This document shows positions 40,040-47,641 of a DNA stretch of 64,000 bases, piece by piece. Numbering within the stretch: the stretch's first letter is position 1; the number at the start of each line of letters is the position of its first letter. The stretch is from Bugula neritina (taxonomy: Eukaryota > Bryozoa > Gymnolaemata > Cheilostomatida > Bugulidae): contig OZ037767.1 in NCBI GenBank assembly GCA_964035545.1, positions 15,067,998-15,131,997 on the forward strand. The letters are read 5' to 3'. The position numbers and the translations under genes were made by a program. Under the pieces are notes generated by a model, which saw only the letters and a program-made list of their open reading frames with translations, searched no databases and was not told the DNA's origin.

Positions 40040-40220
40040 TTTTTTTATTAAGTTTTAGAAATTGTGCATTTTAGGACAGTTTATTATTTTATTGTCCTAG
40101 AATTGTACATTTTTTAGGGTAAACATTAACTTTTATTTTAAAATGTATTTACTCGTTACTATTAGTAATAGAAATAAATTATTATATTCTTAACGTATAA
40201 TAATTTATTATTAATAGCAT
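40040..40220. other. AT-rich left subterminal region with a TIR-like motif pair
   Basis: Non-coding. It contains TAGGACA (40072-40078) and its inverted partner TGTCCTA (40093-40099), echoing the TCCTAGGACA core of the TIR. This may be an extra transposase or terminal-protein contact site; that is inference. Confidence 0.4.
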
Positions 40221-41117
40221 TTAAACGTTATAACTTGAAAATACTGGTAAAGATTCACTAGATTCTACTATATCTCCATCACTCGTTGATAATATTAATT
40301 TATTACCCGTTGCGTCTTGTAATTTAGGAATAGCGTGATTATTTATATTATTTATTGTAATAATATCGGTAATATTTATATTGGTTTCTACAATATTACC
40401 ATCACTCGAAAGCATTAATAATTTACCTCCGATTGACGGTTGTATTTTATTCATAGCAAAATTATTTATATTACTAGTTGTAACGACATCGCTAACGCTT
40501 AAGCTACTTTCCGCAATATTACCCGAAGTAGTTGAAACGGTTAATTTTTCATTCGCGGGTTGTATTTTATTTATAGCGAAATTATTTATATTACTAGTCG
40601 TAACAACATCGCTAACGCTTAAGCTACTATCTACAATATTACCCGTATTAGTTGATACGGTTAATTTTTCAGTTGGGTCTCGTATAAGAGGTACGGCGTA
40701 ATTAGATACATTAGTTTTTGTAACGACATCATCAACTTTTAAATTACTATCTATAACGCGTCCATCATCAGTTGATATAGTTAATTGGTTAATAGGGTTT
40801 TGTATAAGAGGTACGGCGTAATTAGATACATTAGTTTTTGTAACGACATCATCAACTTTTAAATTACTATCTATAACGCGTCCATCATCAGTTGATATAG
40901 TTAACTGATTAATAGGGTTTTGTATTTTAGGCATACTCGTATCATCAACGTATTTTTTTGTAGCCGCGTCTTGATCGTCAGCCGGATCAATGACTCTAGA
41001 TATTTTATTTTCCCCCATATCTAGCGTACCCGTAAGAGTACTACTACCGTTTATTAAAACGAATTTTTTCGTATTTATTTCCGTTTTTCCACTTCCTCCG
41101 AATTTATAAACACTCAT
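40221..41117 (-). CDS. Fibre-like repeat protein
   Basis: 298 residues. Residues about 28-60 (LTGTLDMGENKISRVIDP, then DQDAATKKYVDD) match the shaft-start motif common in phage tail fibres and other trimeric adhesins. Five repeats of 40-41 residues follow (65-104, 105-144, 145-184, 185-224, 225-265) plus a partial sixth. Each contains a L-x-(I/V/L)-S-x-x-x-G-x-(I/V)-x-(D/E) core and a D-(V/I)-(V/I) segment. Repeats 1 and 2 are nearly identical in DNA (40806-40925 and 40686-40805). By analogy with fibres it may form a trimeric stalk on the capsid; no receptor-binding head is recognisable. Its ATG sits in CCGTAATAAATGAG, four bases after the ATPase stop, so it probably forms a minus-strand pair with the ATPase. 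Confidence 0.75.
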   Translation of the reverse strand: MSVYKFGGSGKTEINTKKFVLINGSSTLTGTLDMGENKISRVIDPADDQDAATKKYVDDTSMPKIQNPINQLTISTDDGRVIDSNLKVDDVVTKTNVSNYAVPLIQNPINQLTISTDDGRVIDSNLKVDDVVTKTNVSNYAVPLIRDPTEKLTVSTNTGNIVDSSLSVSDVVTTSNINNFAINKIQPANEKLTVSTTSGNIAESSLSVSDVVTTSNINNFAMNKIQPSIGGKLLMLSSDGNIVETNINITDIITINNINNHAIPKLQDATGNKLILSTSDGDIVESSESLPVFSSYNV

Positions 41118-41120
41118 TTA

Positions 41121-41879
41121 TTACGGTATATAAAATTCGTCTAACCCGTGTCTATACCTACCATTATTTTTTGAGGAAGAAAGATCTAAAGTAATAAAGC
41201 CGTGAGGTTTTTGCCATCCTTTATAACAAAAGTTTTTAAATTCGTTTAACGTTAAATCTCCGTTTACGTGATCTTGATATATATGATTTAAATTTTTTCC
41301 ATCTTGAGGAAATAAGCAAATAAAATTAGCGTTTTCTCGAATAGTGTTTCTAGGCAGCTTAAAATAATTTTGCGACAAATAAAAGCAATCGACATTATTG
41401 TGTCGTCCTCTTACGTAATAACTTTCACAAGTTTTTTGTTTTTCCAACATTAAATCATCGAATATTATTAAATTTTTATTATTAGCGTCTAATTTGCTAG
41501 GGTCATAAACGTCGTCACTAGATTCAATAAATTCGGCGTCTATATTACCGTTACCCTTACTATTTTTTAAAACACGAGTTACATTTATACCCGAATTTAT
41601 TATCGCGTCACTATTTTTAAAAAAATTTAAAATTTCTTCTTTAGTTAATTTACGTTCAAAAGCCTTCCTCATATTTATATATTCGGGTTGAGAAAGGCTT
41701 TTACCGTAAATCATAAGTTTATCGTAATCGAGCCAATTAGGTTGTAATAATAAATTACAAAGTAAAGTAGTTTTACCGCATCCAGATTTTCCAACGATAA
41801 GACCTCTTATGCTTTTAGGAAGTAAAGGATTATTATTACGATTAATTTCGTTTTTCCACGAAAGATTTTCTATTTCCAT
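41121..41879 (-). CDS. ATP: Genome-packaging ATPase (FtsK/HerA superfamily, A32-like)
   Basis: 252 residues, the usual Polinton length. Walker A is GKSGCGKTT (30-38), Walker B is LIIFDD (137-142), and a downstream LSQNYFKLPRNTIRENAN segment supplies the polar sensor and arginine positions typical of the A32-like packaging ATPases. Expected role: ATP-driven loading of the linear genome into the capsid. The start codon lies at one end of an 18-bp perfect palindrome that also holds the integrase start, so the two genes diverge with 12 bp between ATGs. It is followed by the fibre-like gene. Confidence 0.93.
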   Translation of the reverse strand: MEIENLSWKNEINRNNNPLLPKSIRGLIVGKSGCGKTTLLCNLLLQPNWLDYDKLMIYGKSLSQPEYINMRKAFERKLTKEEILNFFKNSDAIINSGINVTRVLKNSKGNGNIDAEFIESSDDVYDPSKLDANNKNLIIFDDLMLEKQKTCESYYVRGRHNNVDCFYLSQNYFKLPRNTIRENANFICLFPQDGKNLNHIYQDHVNGDLTLNEFKNFCYKGWQKPHGFITLDLSSSKNNGRYRHGLDEFYIP

Positions 41880-41894
41880 TTATTATAATAAATG
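41877..41894. promoter_or_regulatory. Palindromic bidirectional start region (ATPase / integrase)
   Basis: CATTTATTATAATAAATG is a perfect 18-bp palindrome. Its two ends are the start codons of the divergent ATPase (minus) and integrase (plus) genes, each in the context TAATAAATG. Only 12 bp lie between the ATGs, so the core initiation signal for both genes must overlap this sequence, or the promoters lie within the opposite gene. Confidence 0.65.
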
Positions 41895-43256
41895 TATTGT
41901 TGTAAGTGTAAAACTAAAACGAAAACTCTTAATTATGAAAAGAGAGTAAGTAAAAATAATAGACTAATGGGTTACGGTAATTGCGGTCAATGCGGATGTA
42001 AAAAGACTACATTCGTTGGGTCGGGTTTAGCTAATAATTTAATAAATAATTTACCCTTTGAATTGCATTATCCAGGCCATAATTTTTTAGGACCCGGTAC
42101 TAAATTAAATAAGCGTCTTAATGACGACATGACTCCTAAAGAATGGAGTAAACCGGTAGATCGAGACGACGCTATAGCCATGAGACACGACGTGTGTTAC
42201 GCGCTTAATAAAGATACTAAGACTAGAAACGAAATATGTGATAAAAATATGCTAGACGAATTGAAAGCTATACCTAATCCTACGCCCGCTGAACAGCGAC
42301 ACAGTCGTTTTGCTTCAGCAATAATAGGAGCGAAAAAGCGCTTAGGATGGGGGTGGACGAACGAGTTAGCCGAAGAACTGCATAAACCCGTACAAAAAAA
42401 ATTTCGTAAAAGACGAGTTTGGGTATCGGGTATTGATAATATTTGGGCGGCCGACTTGGTTGATATGACTGAATTCGCTAAATTTAATAACGGTTATAAA
42501 TATTTATTAACGGTAATAGACGTGTTTTCAAAATACGGTTGGATAATACCTTTAAAAAATAAAACCGGTAAAGCGACGGCTTTAGCTTTAAAAACAATTT
42601 TAACTCGTCGTAAGCCTCAACATTTATGGGTTGACAAGGGAAAAGAGTTTTATAACAAAGACGTAAAGTCCTTAATAAATTTATATTCTACGGAAAATGA
42701 AGAAAAGTCTAGCGTAGTAGAGAGGTGGAATAGAACTATGAAAGAGCGAATGTTTAAATATTTTTCGGCTAATAATACTTATAAATATATAGACGTACTA
42801 AAAGATTTAGTAAAACGGTATAACGAGACTAAACATTCGTCTATTGGAATGACACCGATTGAAGCTAGTAATCCTTCTAATGAAAATAAAGTACGCGTGA
42901 AATTATATCCAAACTTACCAGCGCCTTCTAAACCTAAATTCGCTATAGGTGATAGAGTACGTATACCTCGTAAGAAACGAACGTTTGAAAAAGGTTATAC
43001 CGTTAGATGGACGGAGGAGGTGTTTACTATAAGTAAAATATTATATACTAATCCGACTACTTATAAATTAACCGACTCGGGTGGAGAAGAAATTCAAGGA
43101 TCTTTTTACGAACGGGAATTACAAAAGACGAGTCAAGAAATGTATAGAATAGAACGCGTAATTAAAAAGAAAGGTAAAAAGGCTTTAATAAAATGGTTGG
43201 GTTATCCCGATTCTCAAAACTCTTGGGTAAATTTAAACGTTTTAGAACGATTATAG
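41892..43256 (+). CDS. INT: Integrase with N-terminal zinc ribbon and PLA2-like domain and C-terminal chromodomain
   Basis: 454 residues. A zinc ribbon (C3xxC6...C31xxC34) is followed by a phospholipase-A2-like domain of the parvovirus-capsid type: YPGHNFLGPGT (60-70) resembles the calcium loop and the HD in AMRHDVCYA (H99, D100) the catalytic pair. The retroviral-type integrase core starts near W185, with D188 (WAADLVD), D248 (LWVDKGKEF) and E277 (SSVVERWNR). A chromodomain closes the protein (about 416-452, YRIERVI...KWLGYP...SW). Polinton integrases insert the linear element and make 6-bp duplications. Only 28 residues separate D248 and E277 instead of about 35, so the core may be impaired. 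Fusing a PLA2-like domain to an integrase is odd, since PLA2 usually serves virion entry. The frame is continuous, with no stop between domains. Confidence 0.88.
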   Translation: MYCCKCKTKTKTLNYEKRVSKNNRLMGYGNCGQCGCKKTTFVGSGLANNLINNLPFELHYPGHNFLGPGTKLNKRLNDDMTPKEWSKPVDRDDAIAMRHDVCYALNKDTKTRNEICDKNMLDELKAIPNPTPAEQRHSRFASAIIGAKKRLGWGWTNELAEELHKPVQKKFRKRRVWVSGIDNIWAADLVDMTEFAKFNNGYKYLLTVIDVFSKYGWIIPLKNKTGKATALALKTILTRRKPQHLWVDKGKEFYNKDVKSLINLYSTENEEKSSVVERWNRTMKERMFKYFSANNTYKYIDVLKDLVKRYNETKHSSIGMTPIEASNPSNENKVRVKLYPNLPAPSKPKFAIGDRVRIPRKKRTFEKGYTVRWTEEVFTISKILYTNPTTYKLTDSGGEEIQGSFYERELQKTSQEMYRIERVIKKKGKKALIKWLGYPDSQNSWVNLNVLERL

Positions 43257-43397
43257 TGGACACAAATGTGTTTGTGTCCTAGACACAAATGTGGACACTA
43301 GACACAAAAGTGGACACAAAAGTGAATACTAGACACAAAAGTGGACACAAATGTGAACACTAGACACAAAAGTGGACACAAATTTGTGTTTATATAA
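43257..43397. repeat. 31-bp tandem repeats between integrase and the DUF8207-like gene
   Basis: The longest intergenic space in the late-gene block. After a hairpin (GGACACAAA, loop TGTG, TTTGTGTCC; about 43258-43279) come about three and a half units of TAGACACAAAAGTGGACACA plus AAWGTGAAYAC with a 31-bp period. GACACAAA(A/T)GTG boxes thus recur some eight times in 130 bp. It lies directly before the TATATAAATG start of the next gene. Possible roles are terminator, protein-binding array or replication element; none is shown. Confidence 0.8.
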
Positions 43398-44204
43398 ATG
43401 AGTTACTTAAAGATTCACGATCCTATAAAAAGAGATAAAATTGTACAAGATTTTATTTCTCAAAAGAATAAATTAAAAGAAAATTTTAAACGAGAACGCG
43501 AGCGAGAATTAAATGCGGCAATGGCTCAAGAAAAGTTTTTTGAACCCGTAACGACTTCGCAAGCTCAAACGACTGACGCGTTAAAACAATTGCTTACATT
43601 ACCCAATTATAATGTTCAACCGGCTATAACGGATGGAGTTATAAATTTAGACGAATTTACACAAAACGCTTTAGCTGGCTTAGAACTCGGCGCTTATAAC
43701 GTAAAGTGGGATGGTAATAGACACGTTATTGGTACGAAACCTATAAGCTTTAACGATGGTAAAATAATGTTTGACAACGAAGAATATCCGGCGACTAGAG
43801 GACTTTTAAGTCTTTTAACGCGTAAAACGCCTATAGGATATGATGATAATGATTTAGCGAATTACGCTAATATACTCGATAATAGCGGCGCTATATATCA
43901 AAGTAAACACGGTCCTATAGATAAAAATAGTGACAAGTGGAGACGTATTGTTAGACCTATTTGGGAACAATTATATCCTCAGAGAGCGAAACTCGCCGAT
44001 AGTAAAAAAGCTAAAAGACAAGTCGGTGATGGAGTAGTATATTTATCGTCTGATCCTAACGCTTTAGTAGAACGACTCGAACTTTTAATTTCTAGCGCTA
44101 AAGCCGGAAATACGGGAGTACGAAACGAAATTGTGTCTATATTAGACGAATTACTTAGAATGAAAATTATTACTCGTGACTATTATAAAAGTATTCTCGT
44201 ATAA
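43398..44204 (+). CDS. DUF8207-like Polinton protein, role unknown
   Basis: 268 residues. An N-terminal charged coiled-coil-like helix (about 10-50, rich in K, E and R) precedes a globular part. The segment GAYNVKWDGNRHVIG, then PATRGLLSLLTRK and DLANYANIL, then a basic KWRRIVRPIW matches the pattern of the DUF8207 family found in Polinton-type elements and transposon-derived animal proteins. The C-terminus is helical and ends in IITRDYYKSI. Position just before the small basic protein and the capsid genes suggests a virion or assembly role. The start is in TATATAAATGAG. Confidence 0.65.
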   Translation: MSYLKIHDPIKRDKIVQDFISQKNKLKENFKRERERELNAAMAQEKFFEPVTTSQAQTTDALKQLLTLPNYNVQPAITDGVINLDEFTQNALAGLELGAYNVKWDGNRHVIGTKPISFNDGKIMFDNEEYPATRGLLSLLTRKTPIGYDDNDLANYANILDNSGAIYQSKHGPIDKNSDKWRRIVRPIWEQLYPQRAKLADSKKAKRQVGDGVVYLSSDPNALVERLELLISSAKAGNTGVRNEIVSILDELLRMKIITRDYYKSILV

Positions 44205-44207
44205 TAA

Positions 44208-44519
44208 ATGTATGTTTACGATAAAAGACAACGATTACAAAGACACTACGCCGGTGGTGGAATATTCGATACCATTAGGAATGTAGTAACTAAAATAGCT
44301 AGTAATTCCAGCGTAAGAGAATTAGGTAAAAAGGCTATAGCTAAAGCGGGTACTGCGGCCGGTGAAAAAATTGTTAATGCGATTAAAAAAAGAAGGCAAA
44401 AAAAGTTGAATGCTAAAAGTCAAGCTATATTACAAAAACTTAATTTAGCTAAAAATGTATTAAATAATAATAATATAAGCAATATTTTAGAAGGTTCTGG
44501 ACAAGCTATAGCTTATTAA
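44208..44519 (+). CDS. Small basic protein (adenovirus pX/core-like by character)
   Basis: 103 residues, strongly basic, with KKRRQKK near 60-66 and an amphipathic N-terminal segment GGGIFDTIRNVVTKIA (16-31). Near the C-terminus LEGS|G (94-98) fits the adenain recognition pattern (M/I/L)XGX-G, and YAGG|G near residue 14 is a weaker candidate. Small basic proteins with such sites serve as DNA-condensing or membrane-active minor components in adenovirus-like particles. Here that is inference from charge, site and position just upstream of the major capsid gene. It starts three bases after the previous stop, in ATAATAAATG. Confidence 0.6.
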   Translation: MYVYDKRQRLQRHYAGGGIFDTIRNVVTKIASNSSVRELGKKAIAKAGTAAGEKIVNAIKKRRQKKLNAKSQAILQKLNLAKNVLNNNNISNILEGSGQAIAY

Positions 44520-44540
44520 GAAATTATTTTACTATAATAA

Positions 44541-45809
44541 ATGGACTCTCTAAACATTACACAAAAAATTGTACTCGATACGAGCGTAGAGCGCGATCAG
44601 GTACACGAATACGAACCCGTAACGGGAACGAATTTAAATTATCCCGGTGAAATTAGAATAGTTATTAATCAGCAAGATTTGTACGTTCAACCGAGTAAAA
44701 GTTATTTAATTATTGAAAGTCGTTTAACTAAAGCCGACGGAACCGCATACGCCGACGCTGACTTAGTAACGTTAACGAATAACGGTATGGCTTATTTGTT
44801 TAAAAGTATTAGATATCAACTCGACGGACACGACTTGGAATATATAAATAATCCCGGGCACGCTTCGACCATGATGGGTTTACTAACTTACCCCGACGAC
44901 TACGGCAAGTCGAGAGGTCTTAATCAGTTGTGGTCAAAAGATACTACCGCAGCCGCCGCTAATTTAGGTTTTAACGCGCGTCAAATTTATATTATACAAA
45001 AGCCTGACCCTAAAGGTACTTTTAGTATTAAAGTGGATCTTAGACATTTGTTTGGGTTCGCCGACGATTACGAAAAAGTTTTGTACGGTATAAAACATCA
45101 ACTCACTCTCGTACGCGATACTAATGATAATGCCATATTTAGAGCTAATGGCGTTGACGCCGGTAAAATAACGTTGGATAAAGTATCGTGGTGGATGCCT
45201 CACATAACACCCGACTTCGAAATGAAACATAAGCTTTATAAAATTATAGAGAGTAAAACGCAGCTTCCCATAATTTATAGGTCTAGATGGTGTGATAGTA
45301 TCGCGGTGCCGCAAACTACTAATTTTACGTGGCGTTTAGGTTCTAGAGGAGATACCGAAAAACCTAAATATATTATTATAGGTTTTCAAACGGATAAGGC
45401 TGAAAGTCAAACGACTAATCCAGCAGTATTTGATCACGTTAATGTTAAAAGTATATACACGATGTTAAATAGCGAGCGGTATCCCGAAGTTGATTACGAT
45501 ATAGATTTTGCTAAAATGAAGTTTAGTAGAGTGTACGGAGACGCTTCAAAATTTTGCGGAGAATATTACGGTATAAACGAGCTAATCGCTTATTCAAACG
45601 TATTACCTTCGGAATATAAAGATCTTTACGCTTTGTTCGTAATAGACGTTAGTAAGCAAAGCGAGGCTCTTAAAAGTAGCGTAGCCGATATTCAATTAAG
45701 AGTACAGTTTAGTCAAAACGTACCGGCTAATACTCAAGCTTACGCATTAATTCTATCGGATAAAACTATGTCTCTTAGTTCCGATGGAAACAATTTAAAA
45801 GTTATATAA
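44541..45809 (+). CDS. MCP: Major capsid protein, double jelly-roll
   Basis: 422 residues, rich in beta-strand pattern. Features of Polinton major capsid proteins include the N-terminal NQQDLYVQPSKSYLIIE strand pair, AYLFKSIRYQLDG (84-96), the VDLRHLFGF motif (165-173) and GIKHQLTLVR (183-192) closing the first jelly roll, then MPHI-type and FSRVYGDAS segments in the second. Double jelly-roll proteins form the pseudo-hexameric capsomers of icosahedral capsids such as those of adenovirus. The gene is preceded by ATAATAAATGG, and its stop TAA directly abuts the ATG of the penton gene. Frame intact. Confidence 0.92.
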   Translation: MDSLNITQKIVLDTSVERDQVHEYEPVTGTNLNYPGEIRIVINQQDLYVQPSKSYLIIESRLTKADGTAYADADLVTLTNNGMAYLFKSIRYQLDGHDLEYINNPGHASTMMGLLTYPDDYGKSRGLNQLWSKDTTAAAANLGFNARQIYIIQKPDPKGTFSIKVDLRHLFGFADDYEKVLYGIKHQLTLVRDTNDNAIFRANGVDAGKITLDKVSWWMPHITPDFEMKHKLYKIIESKTQLPIIYRSRWCDSIAVPQTTNFTWRLGSRGDTEKPKYIIIGFQTDKAESQTTNPAVFDHVNVKSIYTMLNSERYPEVDYDIDFAKMKFSRVYGDASKFCGEYYGINELIAYSNVLPSEYKDLYALFVIDVSKQSEALKSSVADIQLRVQFSQNVPANTQAYALILSDKTMSLSSDGNNLKVI

Positions 45810-46568
45810 ATGGATAATAGAATTTTAAGAGAAATTGCCGATAATACGGCCTCTAAACAAACGATGACTATAGGAGTTACAGATACTAAAACGAGAATAA
45901 TTACTCAACTTAATCCGCCTATAGAATTAAATAAAAATAAAAAATACGAAATGTGTCTTATTAGTTTGGATACGTTTTATTCTTTTCCAAACATTAGTAC
46001 CGATAGAAATTCCTATAGATGGTCTAAAGACGGTGGTACTACGTGGCATTTAGTTTCGTTACCAGTCGGAGTATACGAATTAGATCAACTAGAAGAAGCT
46101 ATTCAAGACGAAATAGTAAAAGAGGGGGGTAATAGAAACGGTATTACTTTACAAGCTAATAAAGTAACTTTTAGAATTATACTTAAATTAAAACCTAATT
46201 ATCGAATAGATTTTAACGTTGAGAATTCTCTAAGAGACGTTTTAGGTTTTGACGCAGCAATATACGATCAACCATATATCGAAGCTACGAACATAGTAAA
46301 TATTTTAAATATAAACGCTATACACGTACAAGTTGATTGTATTAACGGAAGTTATATCGATGGTACTTATAAACCCGTTATTTATTCATTTTTTCCGAGC
46401 GTTAGTCCGGGATATAAAATAATAGAAAAACCTCATAATTTAATATACTTGCCCGTTCACGTTAAATATATTAAGACGTTAACCGTTACGGTAACCGATC
46501 AAAAGGGTAATTTATTAGATCTTAGCGGTGAACAACTTTCAATAAGATTTCATTTGAGAGAAGTTTAA
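45810..46568 (+). CDS. Minor capsid (penton) protein, single jelly-roll
   Basis: 252 residues. Polinton penton signatures include the YEMCLISLDTFYSFPNI start of the core (46-62), the SLRDVLGF motif (140-147), INAIHVQVDCINGSYIDG (168-185), a SFFPSVSPGYKI-type loop, and a C-terminal strand set TVTVTDQKGNLLDLSGEQL (225-243). Such proteins occupy the five-fold vertices. The ATG follows the MCP stop without a gap (TATATAAATG), so both capsid genes form one tight block. Confidence 0.88.
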   Translation: MDNRILREIADNTASKQTMTIGVTDTKTRIITQLNPPIELNKNKKYEMCLISLDTFYSFPNISTDRNSYRWSKDGGTTWHLVSLPVGVYELDQLEEAIQDEIVKEGGNRNGITLQANKVTFRIILKLKPNYRIDFNVENSLRDVLGFDAAIYDQPYIEATNIVNILNINAIHVQVDCINGSYIDGTYKPVIYSFFPSVSPGYKIIEKPHNLIYLPVHVKYIKTLTVTVTDQKGNLLDLSGEQLSIRFHLREV

Positions 46569-46580
46569 TGTGTTATATAA

Positions 46581-47150
46581 ATGGGTTATTGCGAAATTAT
46601 AGGAAATGTGCCACAGGCGCAAAAACAAAAAATAATGAACGCTTATAGAGGCGGTAAGGGTTGCGTTATTAAATTGCCTCTCGAAAGCGGAAACGATAAA
46701 CTACTCGTTACAAAAACGCAAAATGATAATATTTTAAAAGCGTTAAACGCGAATAAAAAAAATATAACGCTCGAAATGTCTCCGTCATTAGTAAAAACTA
46801 ACGCGTCAATGAGCGGAGGATTTTTAGGAGCTCTATTGGGTATAGCTACGAGAGTAATACCTACGCTATTAAAAACTATTATACCGGGTGTACTTTCAGG
46901 AGCCGCTAGCGCCGGAGTCGAAAGAGCTATTAAAGGTAAAGGTCTTTATTTGAAAAAAGGCGGATGCGTATGTTCCGTAGAACCTAATTTAAACGGTTCT
47001 ATTACTTTAAAACCAGTCGCGTCGTCTAATTTAATGAAAGGTAATGGTTTATATTTAAAACAAGGTTCTAGTTATATAAAAGGCGAAGGTTTAATTTTAG
47101 GTCCGAATAGTCCGTTTAAAAACATTCCTCTTTTAGGTATGCTGTTATAG
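46581..47150 (+). CDS. pVI-like membrane-active minor capsid protein with adenain-type sites
   Basis: 189 residues. A short N-terminal region (about 1-76, with GGKGCVIKLPLESGNDKLL) ends at MSGG|F (77-81). This is the same form as the MSGG site where adenovirus protease trims pVI. A hydrophobic amphipathic stretch FLGALLGIATRVIPTLLK follows (81-98), then glycine-rich segments. Three more (M/I/L)XGX-G sites follow: IKGK|G (117-121), MKGN|G (152-156) and IKGE|G (166-170), two of them before a repeated GLYLK. The layout (propeptide, amphipathic helix, protease sites) suggests a maturation-released membrane-lytic protein. The encoded protease is at 52127. Start in GTTATATAAATGG. Confidence 0.75.
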   Translation: MGYCEIIGNVPQAQKQKIMNAYRGGKGCVIKLPLESGNDKLLVTKTQNDNILKALNANKKNITLEMSPSLVKTNASMSGGFLGALLGIATRVIPTLLKTIIPGVLSGAASAGVERAIKGKGLYLKKGGCVCSVEPNLNGSITLKPVASSNLMKGNGLYLKQGSSYIKGEGLILGPNSPFKNIPLLGMLL

Positions 47151-47291
47151 TTTAAGAAAATATATATAAATATTAACAGTAATTACTTATAAGCACCTTA
47201 ATTACCAAAACGATATATAAAAATAATGATTATAAAAAACGAGTATATGAAGGCGGTGAATTATATATAAAAAATTTAATATATTAAACGA
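47151..47291. other. Short AT-rich spacer
   Basis: About 140 bp with TATATAAA-type stretches but no TAAATG. Nothing else seen. Confidence 0.5.
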
Positions 47292-47552
47292 ATGCGAATT
47301 ACTTATTATAATAAAAAAGAAATTATTTATAAAGAAAATGATGAAAAATTAAAAATAAAAACTATTTACAAAAGTAAAGAAATAATTCAAGAACTTAACG
47401 TAGGTTTAATGACGGCTAAAATACCATTATTCTTTACTAAACTAAAATACGCCGAAGACGAAATGACGCTTTACATTAAAATAAAATATATTATAGTTAA
47501 AGAAAACATATATAAATGTGTGTATAATACGGCACACGTAATTCGCTCTTAG
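47292..47552 (+). CDS. Small unknown protein
   Basis: 86 residues, lysine- and isoleucine-rich, alternating hydrophobic pattern suggesting beta strands (e.g. TLYIKIKYIIVKEN). No family recognised. It is one of only two element genes whose ATG is not in TAAATG (context ATATTAAACGAATG), so either it is expressed in another way or it is not a gene. It converges with the two-TM gene across an AT hairpin. Confidence 0.5.
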   Translation: MRITYYNKKEIIYKENDEKLKIKTIYKSKEIIQELNVGLMTAKIPLFFTKLKYAEDEMTLYIKIKYIIVKENIYKCVYNTAHVIRS

Positions 47553-47612
47553 GACCGATTATTACGCGCTATTAGCAGCCTATACGGATATTTTTGTATT
47601 GAACTCCTTTTT

Positions 47613-47641
47613 TTAATTAATTATAATATATAATTAATTAA
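47613..47641. terminator. AT-rich hairpin between convergent genes
   Basis: TTAATTAATTATA, loop ATA, TATAATTAATTAA: a perfect 13-bp stem between the 86-residue gene (plus) and the two-TM gene (minus), overlapping the latter's stop codon. It could end transcription in both directions, or simply be AT-rich chance; untested. Confidence 0.4.

Noticed and set aside
40381-40701. Plus-strand ORF opposite the fibre-like gene
   Set aside because: Its internal repeats are the mirror image of the fibre repeats; it is a shadow of the real minus-strand gene.
44964-45314. Minus-strand ORF inside the major capsid gene
   Set aside because: Shadow frame; the plus strand encodes a recognisable capsid protein with intact motifs, and this frame lacks the TAAATG start.
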